59,504 nt of DNA from CAYZRY01 sp964630225 (GTDB lineage Bacteria; Bacillota_I; Bacilli_A; RF39; UBA660), in the NCBI GenBank assembly GCA_964630225.1, contig CAZVUK010000002.1:1-59504 (forward strand), read 5' to 3'. This document shows positions 8,792-17,749 of this stretch, piece by piece; the first letter of the stretch is position 1, and the number at the start of each line of letters is the position of its first letter. The notes under the pieces are model-generated. The model was not told where the DNA came from and ran no database searches. It was given only the letters and a program-made list of their open reading frames with translations. The translations under genes and the position numbers were made by a program.

Positions 8792-9556
8792 ATGAAAGAA
8801 AAGACTAAAATAAGTATTTTGATAAGAAATCTATTGTTTTTAACAATCATTTTAGCGGGAAGCTTCTTTATTTACGATAGAGTCATTCTTCCAACCCTTA
8901 AAGATGAAGAAAAAGTGCCTGTCTTGCAGGAGGCAGAAACTTTTGAAGCCGATGTCGATATGAACTATATATCTGATTTTGTAAACTTCTTTAATAATTC
9001 TTCTTATAATGATTTGGAAGCATATTTTTTCAGGCAAGAGAGTATGAGTGGTAGCCAGGTGAATAATAAAGTCAAAACAAGTATAGCCATAGTAAGACTC
9101 TTAAATACTGAAACCAATGTCATATCAGCAGATGCAGTAAGGCAAGAAGTAAAAAAGATATTTGGTAATAATACGGTATATGAGCCAGTTAGTCCTATCG
9201 TATTAGGATACACAATTAACTATGATAAAGACAATGATAATTTTCATATTATCAATGATGGAAACGTTCCAAAAGAGACAATGGTTTTTACTAAAGTTGC
9301 CGATAGTTTTATAAAAAAAGATAATACTATCGAAATCGAAGTTAAGTTTGCCTATATGAAAGTTACTAGTGAAAACGGAAAATTTCTTATCAAAGTTCAC
9401 AGTGCTATTGAAACAAGTAATTATAATAATTTAGGTTACATTATAGATGGTGAGATAAGTGATGATATGATTCAAACTTTCCCCACCTATATATTTACCT
9501 TTAGCTCAGAAGGAGACAATGTTATCTTTAAATCAGTACATATTAAAAGTAAGTAG
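8792..9556 (+). CDS. Membrane-anchored protein of unknown function
   Basis: 254 residues with one N-terminal helix (about 10-30) and an extracellular region of about 220 residues that looks mixed alpha/beta. I recognise no family. It starts seven bases after the deacetylase stop with GGTGA as ribosome site, so the two are probably co-transcribed and both act at the envelope. Its stop codon lies inside the shared terminator with rnr. Confidence 0.7.
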   Translation: MKEKTKISILIRNLLFLTIILAGSFFIYDRVILPTLKDEEKVPVLQEAETFEADVDMNYISDFVNFFNNSSYNDLEAYFFRQESMSGSQVNNKVKTSIAIVRLLNTETNVISADAVRQEVKKIFGNNTVYEPVSPIVLGYTINYDKDNDNFHIINDGNVPKETMVFTKVADSFIKKDNTIEIEVKFAYMKVTSENGKFLIKVHSAIETSNYNNLGYIIDGEISDDMIQTFPTYIFTFSSEGDNVIFKSVHIKSK

Positions 9557-9573
9557 AAACTACTTACTTTTTT
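9545..9573. terminator. Bidirectional terminator containing both stop codons
   Basis: AAAAGTAAGTAG (9545-9556) pairs perfectly with CTACTTACTTTT (9560-9571) around a three-base loop, with A and T tracts on the two sides. The stem includes the TAG of the plus-strand gene (9554-9556) and the TAG of rnr on the minus strand (9562-9560). Confidence 0.85.
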
Positions 9574-11644
9574 TATATTGTTTAGCTTTTTCTTTAACTG
9601 CCTCTAAGTTAAAGTCGATACTTAGATGATCTTCGTCATAGCTGCACGCTTTAACCAGTATTTCATCAGCTACTGAAAGTTCTAGTTTACACTGTTTGCT
9701 CTTTAAGCTATGACCATTAAAATATGTATCAAGAGGAAGAGAATCAAACGAAATTCTTCCAGATATTAGATTATCTGTTCTAATTTCGATACCATCGTTA
9801 TCTAAATCCATTATATTAGCTGTAAATACTTCGTCAGGATGCTCTTTAATATATTCTATACACTTTAATTTAAAAACATCACTTTCCGCTCTAGCTGCTT
9901 CACGTTCTTTTTTTGAAGCATGAAATGAAGCTTTGGCTAGGTAGTCCTTAATGTTATTTAGTTTTCGCTTATCTAGCGTCTTATCTAAATGTTCTTTAAT
10001 CACGGTATGAATTAGTAAGTCAGGCAGCCTTCTAATGGGTGATGTGAAATGTGTATATATTTCTGACCCAAGTCCAAAATGACCACAGTTATCGACCGAA
10101 TATTTAGCTTTCGGCATAGATCTTAAAATATAAGATGAAGTAACTGGATAATCTTTGCAAAGTGAACACTGCGCTAATAGTACTTGATAAAGTTTATTAA
10201 TATCGCGAAGATGAAGGCCCTTTAAACTATGTCCTAACTTCTCGATACTGTCAATTACTTTATCGATAGTCTTATCATCTGGTTCTTCATGAACGCGATA
10301 GACAAAAGGCAAGTTCTCATGAAGACCAAACTCGCTAGCGACCACTTCGTTAGTACAAATCATAAAGTTTTCGATAATCTCTTCGGCGGCCTTTTGCTCA
10401 CGTTTACTTATCGACAGAATCTCGCCGTTTTCTCCGAAGGAGAGCTTAGATTCATTAGAGTCAAAATCAAGCTTACCACGAGCTTTAGTTTTACTGTTTA
10501 ATAATTTTGATAGCTTTCTAGCCAGCGTTATTTCATTAAGATAATCTTCATAAGCATCGGCAACTTTTCCTTCTTCGATTATTTTATTAACATCTTCATA
10601 AGTCATTTTCATCTTTGAATTTATGACTGATTTAAAGATGTCGTAAGCGATTATGTTAGCTCTACTATCTATTTCAATAATGCAGCTTAGTGCTAAACGA
10701 TCAACGCCAGGATTAAGTGAACATATCCCATTAGATAACTGATGAGGAATCATTGGAATAACCGAATTAGCTAAATAGACGCTTGTTCCTCTTTGATAAG
10801 CATCTTTAAATAAACTTGAATCTTTGTGTACGTAGTGACTGACATCAGCGATGTGAACTCCAAGTTCAAAATTACCATTATCTAATAGTCTAATCGATAT
10901 AGCATCATCTATATCTTTAGTATCTATACCGTCTATCGTAAAAATTTTTTCATCTCTTAGATCGACTCTATCGTTTATATATTCACCACTTATATCACTT
11001 GGAATGTTTTTAAGTTCATCTATCGCTTCTTTTGAAAAGTTAATATCAATGTTATGAGCAAGAGCAATTTGTTTAATCTTGATATTTGGATCATCTCTAT
11101 GTCCTACAACTGAATCAAGCTTACCTTCATAATAGCCATTTCGTATTTGAGTACCAACATTTACATAAATAATGTCCCCATCAACTAAATGATCATCATC
11201 ACTTAGTTTTAATTTTATACTATTGCCAATCGGCCTAAAGCATTTATTTACTCCGTCATCAATCACTTCAAAAAGAGCTCTTTCATCGTCTCTTTTAATA
11301 ATCTTTTTGATCTCGCCTTGTTTTCTTCCGAAAAGTTCAACAACGACAGTGTCATATTCTTTAACTCCACATAAGTCACAGTTTAAAAATAGTCTTTCAC
11401 CATCGTTATTAATTATATATTTATGCCCTTTAGAATTTGTAAAAACCTGTCCAACTTTAAAACTAGAAGACATTATTTTATATCCTTCGTCTAAATGTAA
11501 AATTCTACCTTCTAACTCCATTTTTGAAAGAGTATCACAAACAGTTATATATTCTTCGTTACATAGGTCAGCTATATCTTTTAAAAAAAGTGAATTGCCT
11601 TTCTGTTTTCTTAAAATGTCAATTATCAACTTCTCTAAATTCAT
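9560..11644 (-). CDS. rnr: Ribonuclease R
   Basis: A 694-residue 3'-5' exoribonuclease of the RNB family that degrades structured RNA in the cytoplasm. It has an N-terminal winged-helix segment (1-60), cold-shock-like domains (about 65-200), and the RNB catalytic domain with FTIDGIDTKDIDDAI near residues 234-249, whose aspartates bind Mg. GVHIADVSHYV, YSVDNCGHFGLGSEIYTHFT and SPIRRLPDLLIH follow. The final 80 residues resemble a reduced S1-like domain. A GGAGG-type ribosome site precedes the ATG at 11644. It faces the deacetylase operon and shares its terminator. Confidence 0.95.
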   Translation of the reverse strand: MNLEKLIIDILRKQKGNSLFLKDIADLCNEEYITVCDTLSKMELEGRILHLDEGYKIMSSSFKVGQVFTNSKGHKYIINNDGERLFLNCDLCGVKEYDTVVVELFGRKQGEIKKIIKRDDERALFEVIDDGVNKCFRPIGNSIKLKLSDDDHLVDGDIIYVNVGTQIRNGYYEGKLDSVVGHRDDPNIKIKQIALAHNIDINFSKEAIDELKNIPSDISGEYINDRVDLRDEKIFTIDGIDTKDIDDAISIRLLDNGNFELGVHIADVSHYVHKDSSLFKDAYQRGTSVYLANSVIPMIPHQLSNGICSLNPGVDRLALSCIIEIDSRANIIAYDIFKSVINSKMKMTYEDVNKIIEEGKVADAYEDYLNEITLARKLSKLLNSKTKARGKLDFDSNESKLSFGENGEILSISKREQKAAEEIIENFMICTNEVVASEFGLHENLPFVYRVHEEPDDKTIDKVIDSIEKLGHSLKGLHLRDINKLYQVLLAQCSLCKDYPVTSSYILRSMPKAKYSVDNCGHFGLGSEIYTHFTSPIRRLPDLLIHTVIKEHLDKTLDKRKLNNIKDYLAKASFHASKKEREAARAESDVFKLKCIEYIKEHPDEVFTANIMDLDNDGIEIRTDNLISGRISFDSLPLDTYFNGHSLKSKQCKLELSVADEILVKACSYDEDHLSIDFNLEAVKEKAKQYKKSK

Positions 11645-11745
11645 AGTAAACCTCCAATTAAGTTATTATAATATCAAAAATAAATAATTTTGTAAATTGT
11701 AAAATTAATTTTTGTTTTATGATACAATAATTCTTAGGTGATGAT

Positions 11746-12363
11746 ATGCAGCAAATTATGATTAATTTAATAAATGACTTTGGATATCTAGGTATCTTTC
11801 TTCTAATAACGATTGAAAATGTTTTTCCGCCAATTCCTTCGGAAGTAATTTTAACCTTCGGTGGCTTTATGACAACTACGACTAAGATGAGTATTGTAGG
11901 TGTTATCTTCTGGGCAACTTTAGGCGCAGTCGTCGGGGCCATAATTCTTTATTATGTTGGTAAGATTTTTAATAAGGAACGCTTAAAGAAGTTTACTCAT
12001 ACTAAACTAGGTAAGTTTATCAGACTGAAAGAAAAAGATATAGATCTAGCCGATAAGTGGTTTGATACCCAAGGAGCTAAAGCTGTTTTAATCGGTCGAT
12101 GTGTGCCGATCGTGCGCAGTTTGATTTCTATTCCAGCTGGAATGAGTGCTATGCCTTGGCCCAAATTTTTATTATATACGACCATTGGTAGTGCTGTATG
12201 GAATACAGTTTTAGTTGTTCTTGGAGCCCAAGCAGGTAAGAACTGGGAGTCGATAGTAAGTGCTATCGATAAATATAAATATTTAACAATAGCTGTTTTA
12301 GCGGTTGTTGCTCTAGTATTTTTATACATATATATAAAAGGAAGAAAGAAAAATGTTAAGTAG
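11746..12363 (+). CDS. DedA family membrane protein
   Basis: 205 residues with several transmembrane helices and the DedA signature: GYLGIFLLITIENVFPPIPSE at the start, GAVVGAIILYYVGK, then GRCVPIVRSLISIPAGMSAMP and a final hydrophobic helix. DedA/VTT proteins work in membrane homeostasis and several are lipid carrier flippases. AGGTGATG precedes the ATG. It stands alone between rnr and trxA. Confidence 0.9.
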   Translation: MQQIMINLINDFGYLGIFLLITIENVFPPIPSEVILTFGGFMTTTTKMSIVGVIFWATLGAVVGAIILYYVGKIFNKERLKKFTHTKLGKFIRLKEKDIDLADKWFDTQGAKAVLIGRCVPIVRSLISIPAGMSAMPWPKFLLYTTIGSAVWNTVLVVLGAQAGKNWESIVSAIDKYKYLTIAVLAVVALVFLYIYIKGRKKNVK

Positions 12364-12436
12364 TTTTACTTTTTAGGAATTTTTATTATAATAGTAATAT
12401 GATATAATTTATATATCTATAGAAAGGAGAAAAGTT

Positions 12437-12745
12437 ATGGCAGTAATTAAGCTAGAAAGCAAAGATTTTAAAGCTGAAGTTCTAGAAGCTAAAGGAAAAG
12501 TCTTAGTTGACTTCTACGCCGATTGGTGTGGACCTTGCCGCATGATGGGACCGGTTTTTGAAGAGCTTTCAAATGAAAAAGAAAATGTCAAATTTTACAA
12601 GCTAAACGTTGATGAAAGTGGTGAAATAGCTCAACAATATGGAGTTATGAGTATCCCGACATTCATTGTATTTGAAGATGGTCAGATTGTTAACAAGATG
12701 ATCGGAGGCCGTTCTAAAGATGAGCTGGCTAAATCAGTAGAGTAA
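12437..12745 (+). CDS. trxA: Thioredoxin
   Basis: 102 residues with the thioredoxin fold and the active site ADWCGPCRMMGPVFEELS. The cis-proline segment is YGVMSIPTFIVFEDGQ. It is a cytoplasmic disulfide reductant. GAAAGGAGA is the ribosome site. The next small zinc-ribbon or rubredoxin-like gene follows after nine bases, suggesting a redox mini-operon. Confidence 0.96.
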   Translation: MAVIKLESKDFKAEVLEAKGKVLVDFYADWCGPCRMMGPVFEELSNEKENVKFYKLNVDESGEIAQQYGVMSIPTFIVFEDGQIVNKMIGGRSKDELAKSVE

Positions 12746-12754
12746 GGAGTATAT

Positions 12755-12868
12755 ATGTATATTTGTGATGTATGCGCATTTCAAGTGGAAGGACCAGTTG
12801 CGGAAGGTTATATCTGTCCCGTCTGTGGAGTCGATCATACTCATTTCCATCCTGTAGAAAGTGAGTAA
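12755..12868 (+). CDS. Small rubredoxin-like / zinc-ribbon protein
   Basis: A 37-codon gene with two metal-binding knuckles, CDVC at residues 4-7 and CPVC at residues 21-24, in the arrangement YICDVCAFQVEG then GYICPVCGVDHTHF. This resembles the short rubredoxin-like domain found at the end of rubrerythrin or in stand-alone mini-rubredoxins. AGTAAGGAG lies upstream and overlaps the end of trxA. An electron-transfer role is inferred from the cysteines and the trxA neighbour; a structural zinc site is also possible. Confidence 0.75.
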   Translation: MYICDVCAFQVEGPVAEGYICPVCGVDHTHFHPVESE

Positions 12869-12873
12869 TAAAG

Positions 12874-12966
12874 ATGAACATAAAACTATTTTTATATATC
12901 ATTCTAGCAATCATGGCAATCGCAGCAATTACGCTATTCATCATTGCCAAAAATAAGACAAAATAA
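12874..12966 (+). CDS. Small single-helix membrane protein
   Basis: 30 codons: MNIK followed by about 20 hydrophobic residues and a basic tail (AKNKTK). The start lies five bases after the previous stop, and a strong terminator follows at once, so it is the last gene of the trxA unit. The ribosome site (GTAATAAAG) is weak. It could be a genuine small membrane protein; function unknown. Confidence 0.5.
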   Translation: MNIKLFLYIILAIMAIAAITLFIIAKNKTK

Positions 12967-12988
12967 AGTTGATTATATCAACTTTTTT
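12965..12988 (+). terminator. Terminator of the trxA unit
   Basis: AAAGTTGAT (12965-12973) pairs with ATCAACTTT (12977-12985) around a TAT loop, and more T follows. Confidence 0.85.
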
Positions 12989-13033
12989 GTTGGCAATATG
13001 GTATAATAAGGGCGAAGAAAAGCGAGGCATAAG

Positions 13034-13735
13034 ATGGCATATATAGAATTTAATAATGTAGTAAAAGAATATCGTATGGGCGAAGTTGCAATAAGAGCTG
13101 TCGATGAAAGTAGTTTTGCCATCGATAAGGGCGAACTCGTAGTAATCGTCGGTCCAAGTGGAGCGGGAAAGACAACCGCTTTAAACCTTTTAGGAGGCAT
13201 GGATAATGCAAGTAGCGGTCAAATTATTTTTGATGGTGAAGATATAACTGCCTATAATAAGAAGAAGCTGACTCTCTACCGCCGTAACGATATCGGTTTT
13301 GTCTTTCAATTTTATAATCTTGTTCCCAATCTAACAGCGCTTGAAAATGTCGAATTGGCAACTCAAATTAGAAAGAATCACTTAAGTCCTAAAAAAACTT
13401 TGGAAAAAGTCGGTTTAAAAGATCGGATGAACAATTTTCCATCACAGTTATCAGGAGGGGAGCAGCAACGCGTAGCTATAGCTAGAGCCATTGCTAAGAA
13501 TCCTAAACTTTTACTTTGTGATGAACCAACCGGAGCGCTTGATTATGTTACAGGAAAACAGATCCTCAAGCTTTTACAAGATACAGCAAGACAAGAAAAA
13601 ATGACAGTGGTCATAATTACTCACAATACCGCGATTACCCCGATGGCTGATAAAGTAATAAGTTTTAAAAACGGTAAAGTAGAACGCATATCTGTCAATA
13701 TGACTCCAACTTCGATAGAGGAGATCGAGTGGTAA
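13034..13735 (+). CDS. ABC transporter ATP-binding protein (LolD/MacB-type)
   Basis: 233-residue ATPase: Walker A GPSGAGKTTALNLLGG, Q-loop FVFQFYNLVPNLTALENVELA, signature LSGGEQQRVAIARAIAKNP, Walker B LLLCDEPTGALD. This subclass pairs with FtsX-like permeases and moves lipids, peptides or lipoproteins, or acts as a sensor; the partner permease follows directly. GCGAGGC is a modest ribosome site. It is the first gene of an operon that appears to run to 23309 without a clear terminator. Confidence 0.93.
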   Translation: MAYIEFNNVVKEYRMGEVAIRAVDESSFAIDKGELVVIVGPSGAGKTTALNLLGGMDNASSGQIIFDGEDITAYNKKKLTLYRRNDIGFVFQFYNLVPNLTALENVELATQIRKNHLSPKKTLEKVGLKDRMNNFPSQLSGGEQQRVAIARAIAKNPKLLLCDEPTGALDYVTGKQILKLLQDTARQEKMTVVIITHNTAITPMADKVISFKNGKVERISVNMTPTSIEEIEW

Positions 13736-16083
13736 TGAATAAAATACTACTTAAAGACACTGCTAGATCGATAAGAAAAAGAATGAAGATTTTTTTATCG
13801 ATAATGATAATGGCTTTTTTAGGAGTCGGTTTTTATTCTGGCTTAAAGATAACAGCCCCTAATATGGCTCTAACGCAGAAGAAGTATTTTGATAAAACTA
13901 ATATGTATGATCTTCAGGTATATACAAAAGAAGGAATCTTTAATAATGAAGATATAGAAAAAATCAAGCAATTAGATGCTTTTAAAGAATATCAAGAAGA
14001 TTTTTCAGTTGATAGTGAGATTAAATTAAATGATAAAAACAAAATAGTTAAGATAATTACTTCAAACGATAAACTTAATAAAGTTATCGCAAGTAAGGGG
14101 AGTAAGACCGTAAAAAAAGGCACAGTCCTTTTAGATAGAATGTTAGCTAAAACGGAAAAAGCTAAAATCGGTGACAAACTTTACTTAAATCATCAATTGT
14201 TTCAAAAAAATGAATATGAAATAATCGGTTTTGTTGATTCACCTCTATATATATCATTAGAGCGAGGGACTACGACAATAGGAACTGGTAAATTAGATGG
14301 TTTCATCTATTTATCCAAAGAAGATTTAACAAATGAAATGGTATCTTCTATATATATATACTTTGAAAAAGACGCGTCTGTTTTTGCCAAGTCTTATAAA
14401 AAACAAATAGCGGAATTTAAAAAAGAAGTTAAAGCTATAAATAAAAATTATATTGTTATGACTAGAAGTGATAACTACGGAGCATCAATATTTGATGATG
14501 ATGTTAAACGCATCTCTAACATTGCCACCCTTTTCCCCGTAATATTTTTTCTAGTTGCAGCACTCATATCACTTACTTCAACCACGAGAATGGTCGAAGA
14601 AGAACGTGTTCAAATAGGAACGCTTAAAGCTCTCGGCTATAAAAATAGTAATATTTTAGCTAAATATGTGACCTTTGCTATGCTCGCTTCATTAATTGGT
14701 GGAACATTAGGTTTTTTAGTGGGTGTTAGAGCCTTACCTATCATGGTCTATTCGATGTATAGAACAATGTATAATATGAAAAATATAGCTTTGTCAAACA
14801 ATATGATTTATCCTTTGCTTGGTACTTTATTTTTAACTGCTTCAGTAGTTGGAGCAACTATTTATTCATGCATGAAAGAACTAAGAATTAAACCAGCTCA
14901 GTTGATGAGACCTAAAGCTCCAAAGCATGGCAAGAGAGTTTTAATTGAAAGATATAAACCGCTTTGGAAAAGATTATCTTTTACTTCAAAAGTAACTTTG
15001 CGTAATCTTTTTCGATATAAGAAAAGATTTGTCATGACTGTCGCCGGAGTTGCTGGTTGTATGTCTTTAATTATCGCTGGTTTTGGTCTTCGCCAATCTG
15101 TTAGTTCAGTTATAATAAGACAGTATGAAGATATCTTTGTCTATAACTTAATGCTTATCAGCAAAAACAAAATCGATACAAGCCAGATGCAATGGATAAA
15201 CGAATATCCAGTATCAACTTACGAAACAGCAAGCAAAAGTTTAATTTTAATCAAAGATAAGAAAAAAGTAAATGATGTTATGCTCTTCACAATTAATCCT
15301 GAATATGATGAGTATATTAAACTTCGTCATAAGAAAAAAGAACTTAAACTAAAAGACGATGAAGTAGCTCTAAGCAAAAAGGCAGCTAGTTTGTTATCAG
15401 TTAAAGCAGGAGATACAATTAAGATAAAAAGTGGCAATGAAGAAAGGTATGTAAAAATAGATCTCATTGTCGATAACTATATACTTCATTACATATATAT
15501 GAGTTCTGACAAGTATGAGTCTATCTTTAGTAAAAAGTTAGGTAATAATGCTTTATTAATTAAATATAATAAGAGCTTAGATGAAAATAAACTCAGTAAA
15601 AAAATCCTCGAAGGAGATAATATTGCTACGCTTCAGTCGATGGCTGAAAACAAGAAAAGTTTAGATGATGTTATGAAAAACTTGAACTATGTAGCTATTA
15701 TTTTAATAGTAGCAGCCGCCGCCTTGGCTCTCGCAGTATTATATACTCTTTCTAACGTCAATATAAGTGAACGTATTAGAGAGGTTGCCACCATCAAAGT
15801 TTTAGGCTTTAAAGATAACGAAGTATATAATTATATAGCCAAAGAAAACACTATTTTAGTAGCTATCGGTATCTTATTTGGAATCATCAGTGGTTACTTT
15901 GTTAACGCCATGATATTAAAAACAGCAGAAATAGATATGATCCTTTTACCTACCGATATACCTTGGTATTATTATCTCTTATCCGTATTGATAACAATTG
16001 TTTTTAGTTATATTGTATCAGTGATGAATTATTTTGCTTTAAAAAAAGTAAATATGATAGAATCACTTAAAAGTGTGGAGTAA
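13735..16083 (+). CDS. FtsX-like ABC transporter permease
   Basis: 782 residues with the duplicated FtsX layout: a helix near residues 15-35, an extracellular domain of about 220 residues, three helices around 260-390, then a second helix-domain unit and three final helices. The two FtsX cores read TTRMVEEERVQIGTLKALGY and VNISERIREVATIKVLGF. I place the start at ATG 13735, which overlaps the ATPase stop by one base and has GAGGAG upstream, rather than the GTG at 13729. With the preceding ATPase it makes a MacB- or BceB-like unit; substrate unknown. Confidence 0.9.
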   Translation: MNKILLKDTARSIRKRMKIFLSIMIMAFLGVGFYSGLKITAPNMALTQKKYFDKTNMYDLQVYTKEGIFNNEDIEKIKQLDAFKEYQEDFSVDSEIKLNDKNKIVKIITSNDKLNKVIASKGSKTVKKGTVLLDRMLAKTEKAKIGDKLYLNHQLFQKNEYEIIGFVDSPLYISLERGTTTIGTGKLDGFIYLSKEDLTNEMVSSIYIYFEKDASVFAKSYKKQIAEFKKEVKAINKNYIVMTRSDNYGASIFDDDVKRISNIATLFPVIFFLVAALISLTSTTRMVEEERVQIGTLKALGYKNSNILAKYVTFAMLASLIGGTLGFLVGVRALPIMVYSMYRTMYNMKNIALSNNMIYPLLGTLFLTASVVGATIYSCMKELRIKPAQLMRPKAPKHGKRVLIERYKPLWKRLSFTSKVTLRNLFRYKKRFVMTVAGVAGCMSLIIAGFGLRQSVSSVIIRQYEDIFVYNLMLISKNKIDTSQMQWINEYPVSTYETASKSLILIKDKKKVNDVMLFTINPEYDEYIKLRHKKKELKLKDDEVALSKKAASLLSVKAGDTIKIKSGNEERYVKIDLIVDNYILHYIYMSSDKYESIFSKKLGNNALLIKYNKSLDENKLSKKILEGDNIATLQSMAENKKSLDDVMKNLNYVAIILIVAAAALALAVLYTLSNVNISERIREVATIKVLGFKDNEVYNYIAKENTILVAIGILFGIISGYFVNAMILKTAEIDMILLPTDIPWYYYLLSVLITIVFSYIVSVMNYFALKKVNMIESLKSVE

Positions 16084-16086
16084 ATT

Positions 16087-16950
16087 ATGTTAGAAATTAA
16101 AAAGCTATCTAAATCATATGGAAAAGTCAAAGCTGTAAAAACTATTTCTTTAACTGTCGCAAAGGGTGAAATATTTGGTTTTATCGGTCCTAATGGAGCT
16201 GGTAAATCAACAACTATTAGATCGATTATGAATTTTATTAATAAAGATTCAGGGAAAGTTATTTTCGCTGGTAAAGAGCTCTTAAAAGATGATAAAGAGA
16301 GCTATGAAAAAATTGGTTATCTTCCTTCAGAGCTCAATATATACGACGATATCTTAGTAAGAGATCTTCTTACTTATAATGCATCTTTCTATAAAAAAGA
16401 CACTAAGAAAAAAACTGATGAACTAGTAAAATATCTTGATTTAGACACTAGTAAAAAAGTCGAAGAATTATCATTTGGAAATAAAAAGAAATTAGGTATC
16501 GTAATTGCTTTGATGCATGATCCTGAACTGATTATTATGGATGAACCATCTAACGGACTCGATCCTTTGATGCAAGAAAAGTTCTATGATCTATTAAAAA
16601 AAGAGAAAAAACTTGGTCATACCATTTTCTTCTCATCACACAACCTACTTGAAGTATCGAAAGTATGCGATGAAGTAGCCATCATTAAAAATGGTGAAAT
16701 ATTAGTCAAAGAAGATATGAAAAAGTTTATGAAAAGTAAGATAGTAACTATTAAAAGCAGTGACTTAACAAGACTTCCTCAAAGCCTTATAAAAAACATA
16801 ATACATGAAGAAGCTAATGTTCTAACTTTTCCATATTCTGGCCCTTATAACGACCTATTAGAAAAATTAAGTAAAATAAAAATAGATGATATCAAAATAG
16901 AAGAACCGTCGCTCGAAGATATGTTTTTATCTTATTATAAGGAGGATTAA
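16087..16950 (+). CDS. ABC-2 type transporter ATP-binding protein
   Basis: 287-residue ATPase: Walker A FIGPNGAGKSTTIRSIMNF, signature ELSFGNKKKLGIVIALMHDP (variant SFGNK), Walker B LIIMDEPSNGLDP, and SSHNLLEVSKVCDEVAI. A C-terminal extension of about 70 residues is common in this class. It lies three bases after the FtsX-like permease and abuts its own permease with no gap. Confidence 0.92.
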   Translation: MLEIKKLSKSYGKVKAVKTISLTVAKGEIFGFIGPNGAGKSTTIRSIMNFINKDSGKVIFAGKELLKDDKESYEKIGYLPSELNIYDDILVRDLLTYNASFYKKDTKKKTDELVKYLDLDTSKKVEELSFGNKKKLGIVIALMHDPELIIMDEPSNGLDPLMQEKFYDLLKKEKKLGHTIFFSSHNLLEVSKVCDEVAIIKNGEILVKEDMKKFMKSKIVTIKSSDLTRLPQSLIKNIIHEEANVLTFPYSGPYNDLLEKLSKIKIDDIKIEEPSLEDMFLSYYKED

Positions 16951-17742
16951 ATGTTTAAAAGAGAATTTAAAGTAAATTTCAAATCATTACTTATATGGAC
17001 TGGGGTTATATGTGCTTTATTTTTACTTGTTTATTTAGTTTATCCTAGTATGAGTGATGCCATGAAAGAAGGAGGAATGGATGACCTCTTAAAAGCCTTT
17101 CCTGAAGATATCTTAAAATCTTTCAATATGGATATCATTGCTATCGATACAGCATTTGGTTGGTATAAGACCGAAGGTTATGTCTTTCTCTTGCTGATTG
17201 GTGGTATTTATTCAGCAATGCTTGGAGCTAACATCTACCTAAAAGAAGAAAATGATAAAACAATTGATTTTCTCCTTGCTAAACCGATAAAACGAAAAGA
17301 TATTTTAATCGCAAAAATACTTTGTGGCATTAGCAACATAAGCATTCTTATTGCGATTACAACAATCTTTAACTACTTTGGATTATTATTTAACGGGGAC
17401 TTTGATCAGAAAGTATTCTTTATTGCCTCGATTGCTCCGATCCTAATTTTCTATTCACTTTTTTCAGTAAGTCTATTCATCTCGAGCTTCTTTAGAAGAA
17501 ACAAAAGTGCTGTCAGTCTTTCTATTGGAATAGTATTTATGACATATATTTTTCAAATGATAGGTAATTTATCAGATAAATATTCCTTTCTAAAAAACAT
17601 ATCCTTTTTTGAACTTTCTCCGATAAGATACATAGTATTAAATAGACAATTACCGCTTAGAAATGTTATAATTACTTTAATAATAATGATAATATTTTTT
17701 GGAGCCAGTTATTATAGATATAGCAAAAAAGAATTTATGTAG
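16951..17742 (+). CDS. ABC-2 type transporter permease
   Basis: 263 residues with about six helices in the ABC-2 pattern: N-terminal FKREFKVNFKSLLIWTG, then LKEENDKTIDFLLAKPIKR, which is typical of the family, and a closing helix ending in RYSKKEFM. GGAGGATTAA precedes the ATG. It is the membrane half of the exporter encoded with the preceding gene. Only seven bases separate it from the first peptidase cassette, which suggests shared transcription. Confidence 0.9.
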   Translation: MFKREFKVNFKSLLIWTGVICALFLLVYLVYPSMSDAMKEGGMDDLLKAFPEDILKSFNMDIIAIDTAFGWYKTEGYVFLLLIGGIYSAMLGANIYLKEENDKTIDFLLAKPIKRKDILIAKILCGISNISILIAITTIFNYFGLLFNGDFDQKVFFIASIAPILIFYSLFSVSLFISSFFRRNKSAVSLSIGIVFMTYIFQMIGNLSDKYSFLKNISFFELSPIRYIVLNRQLPLRNVIITLIIMIIFFGASYYRYSKKEFM

Positions 17743-17749
17743 GTGATTT

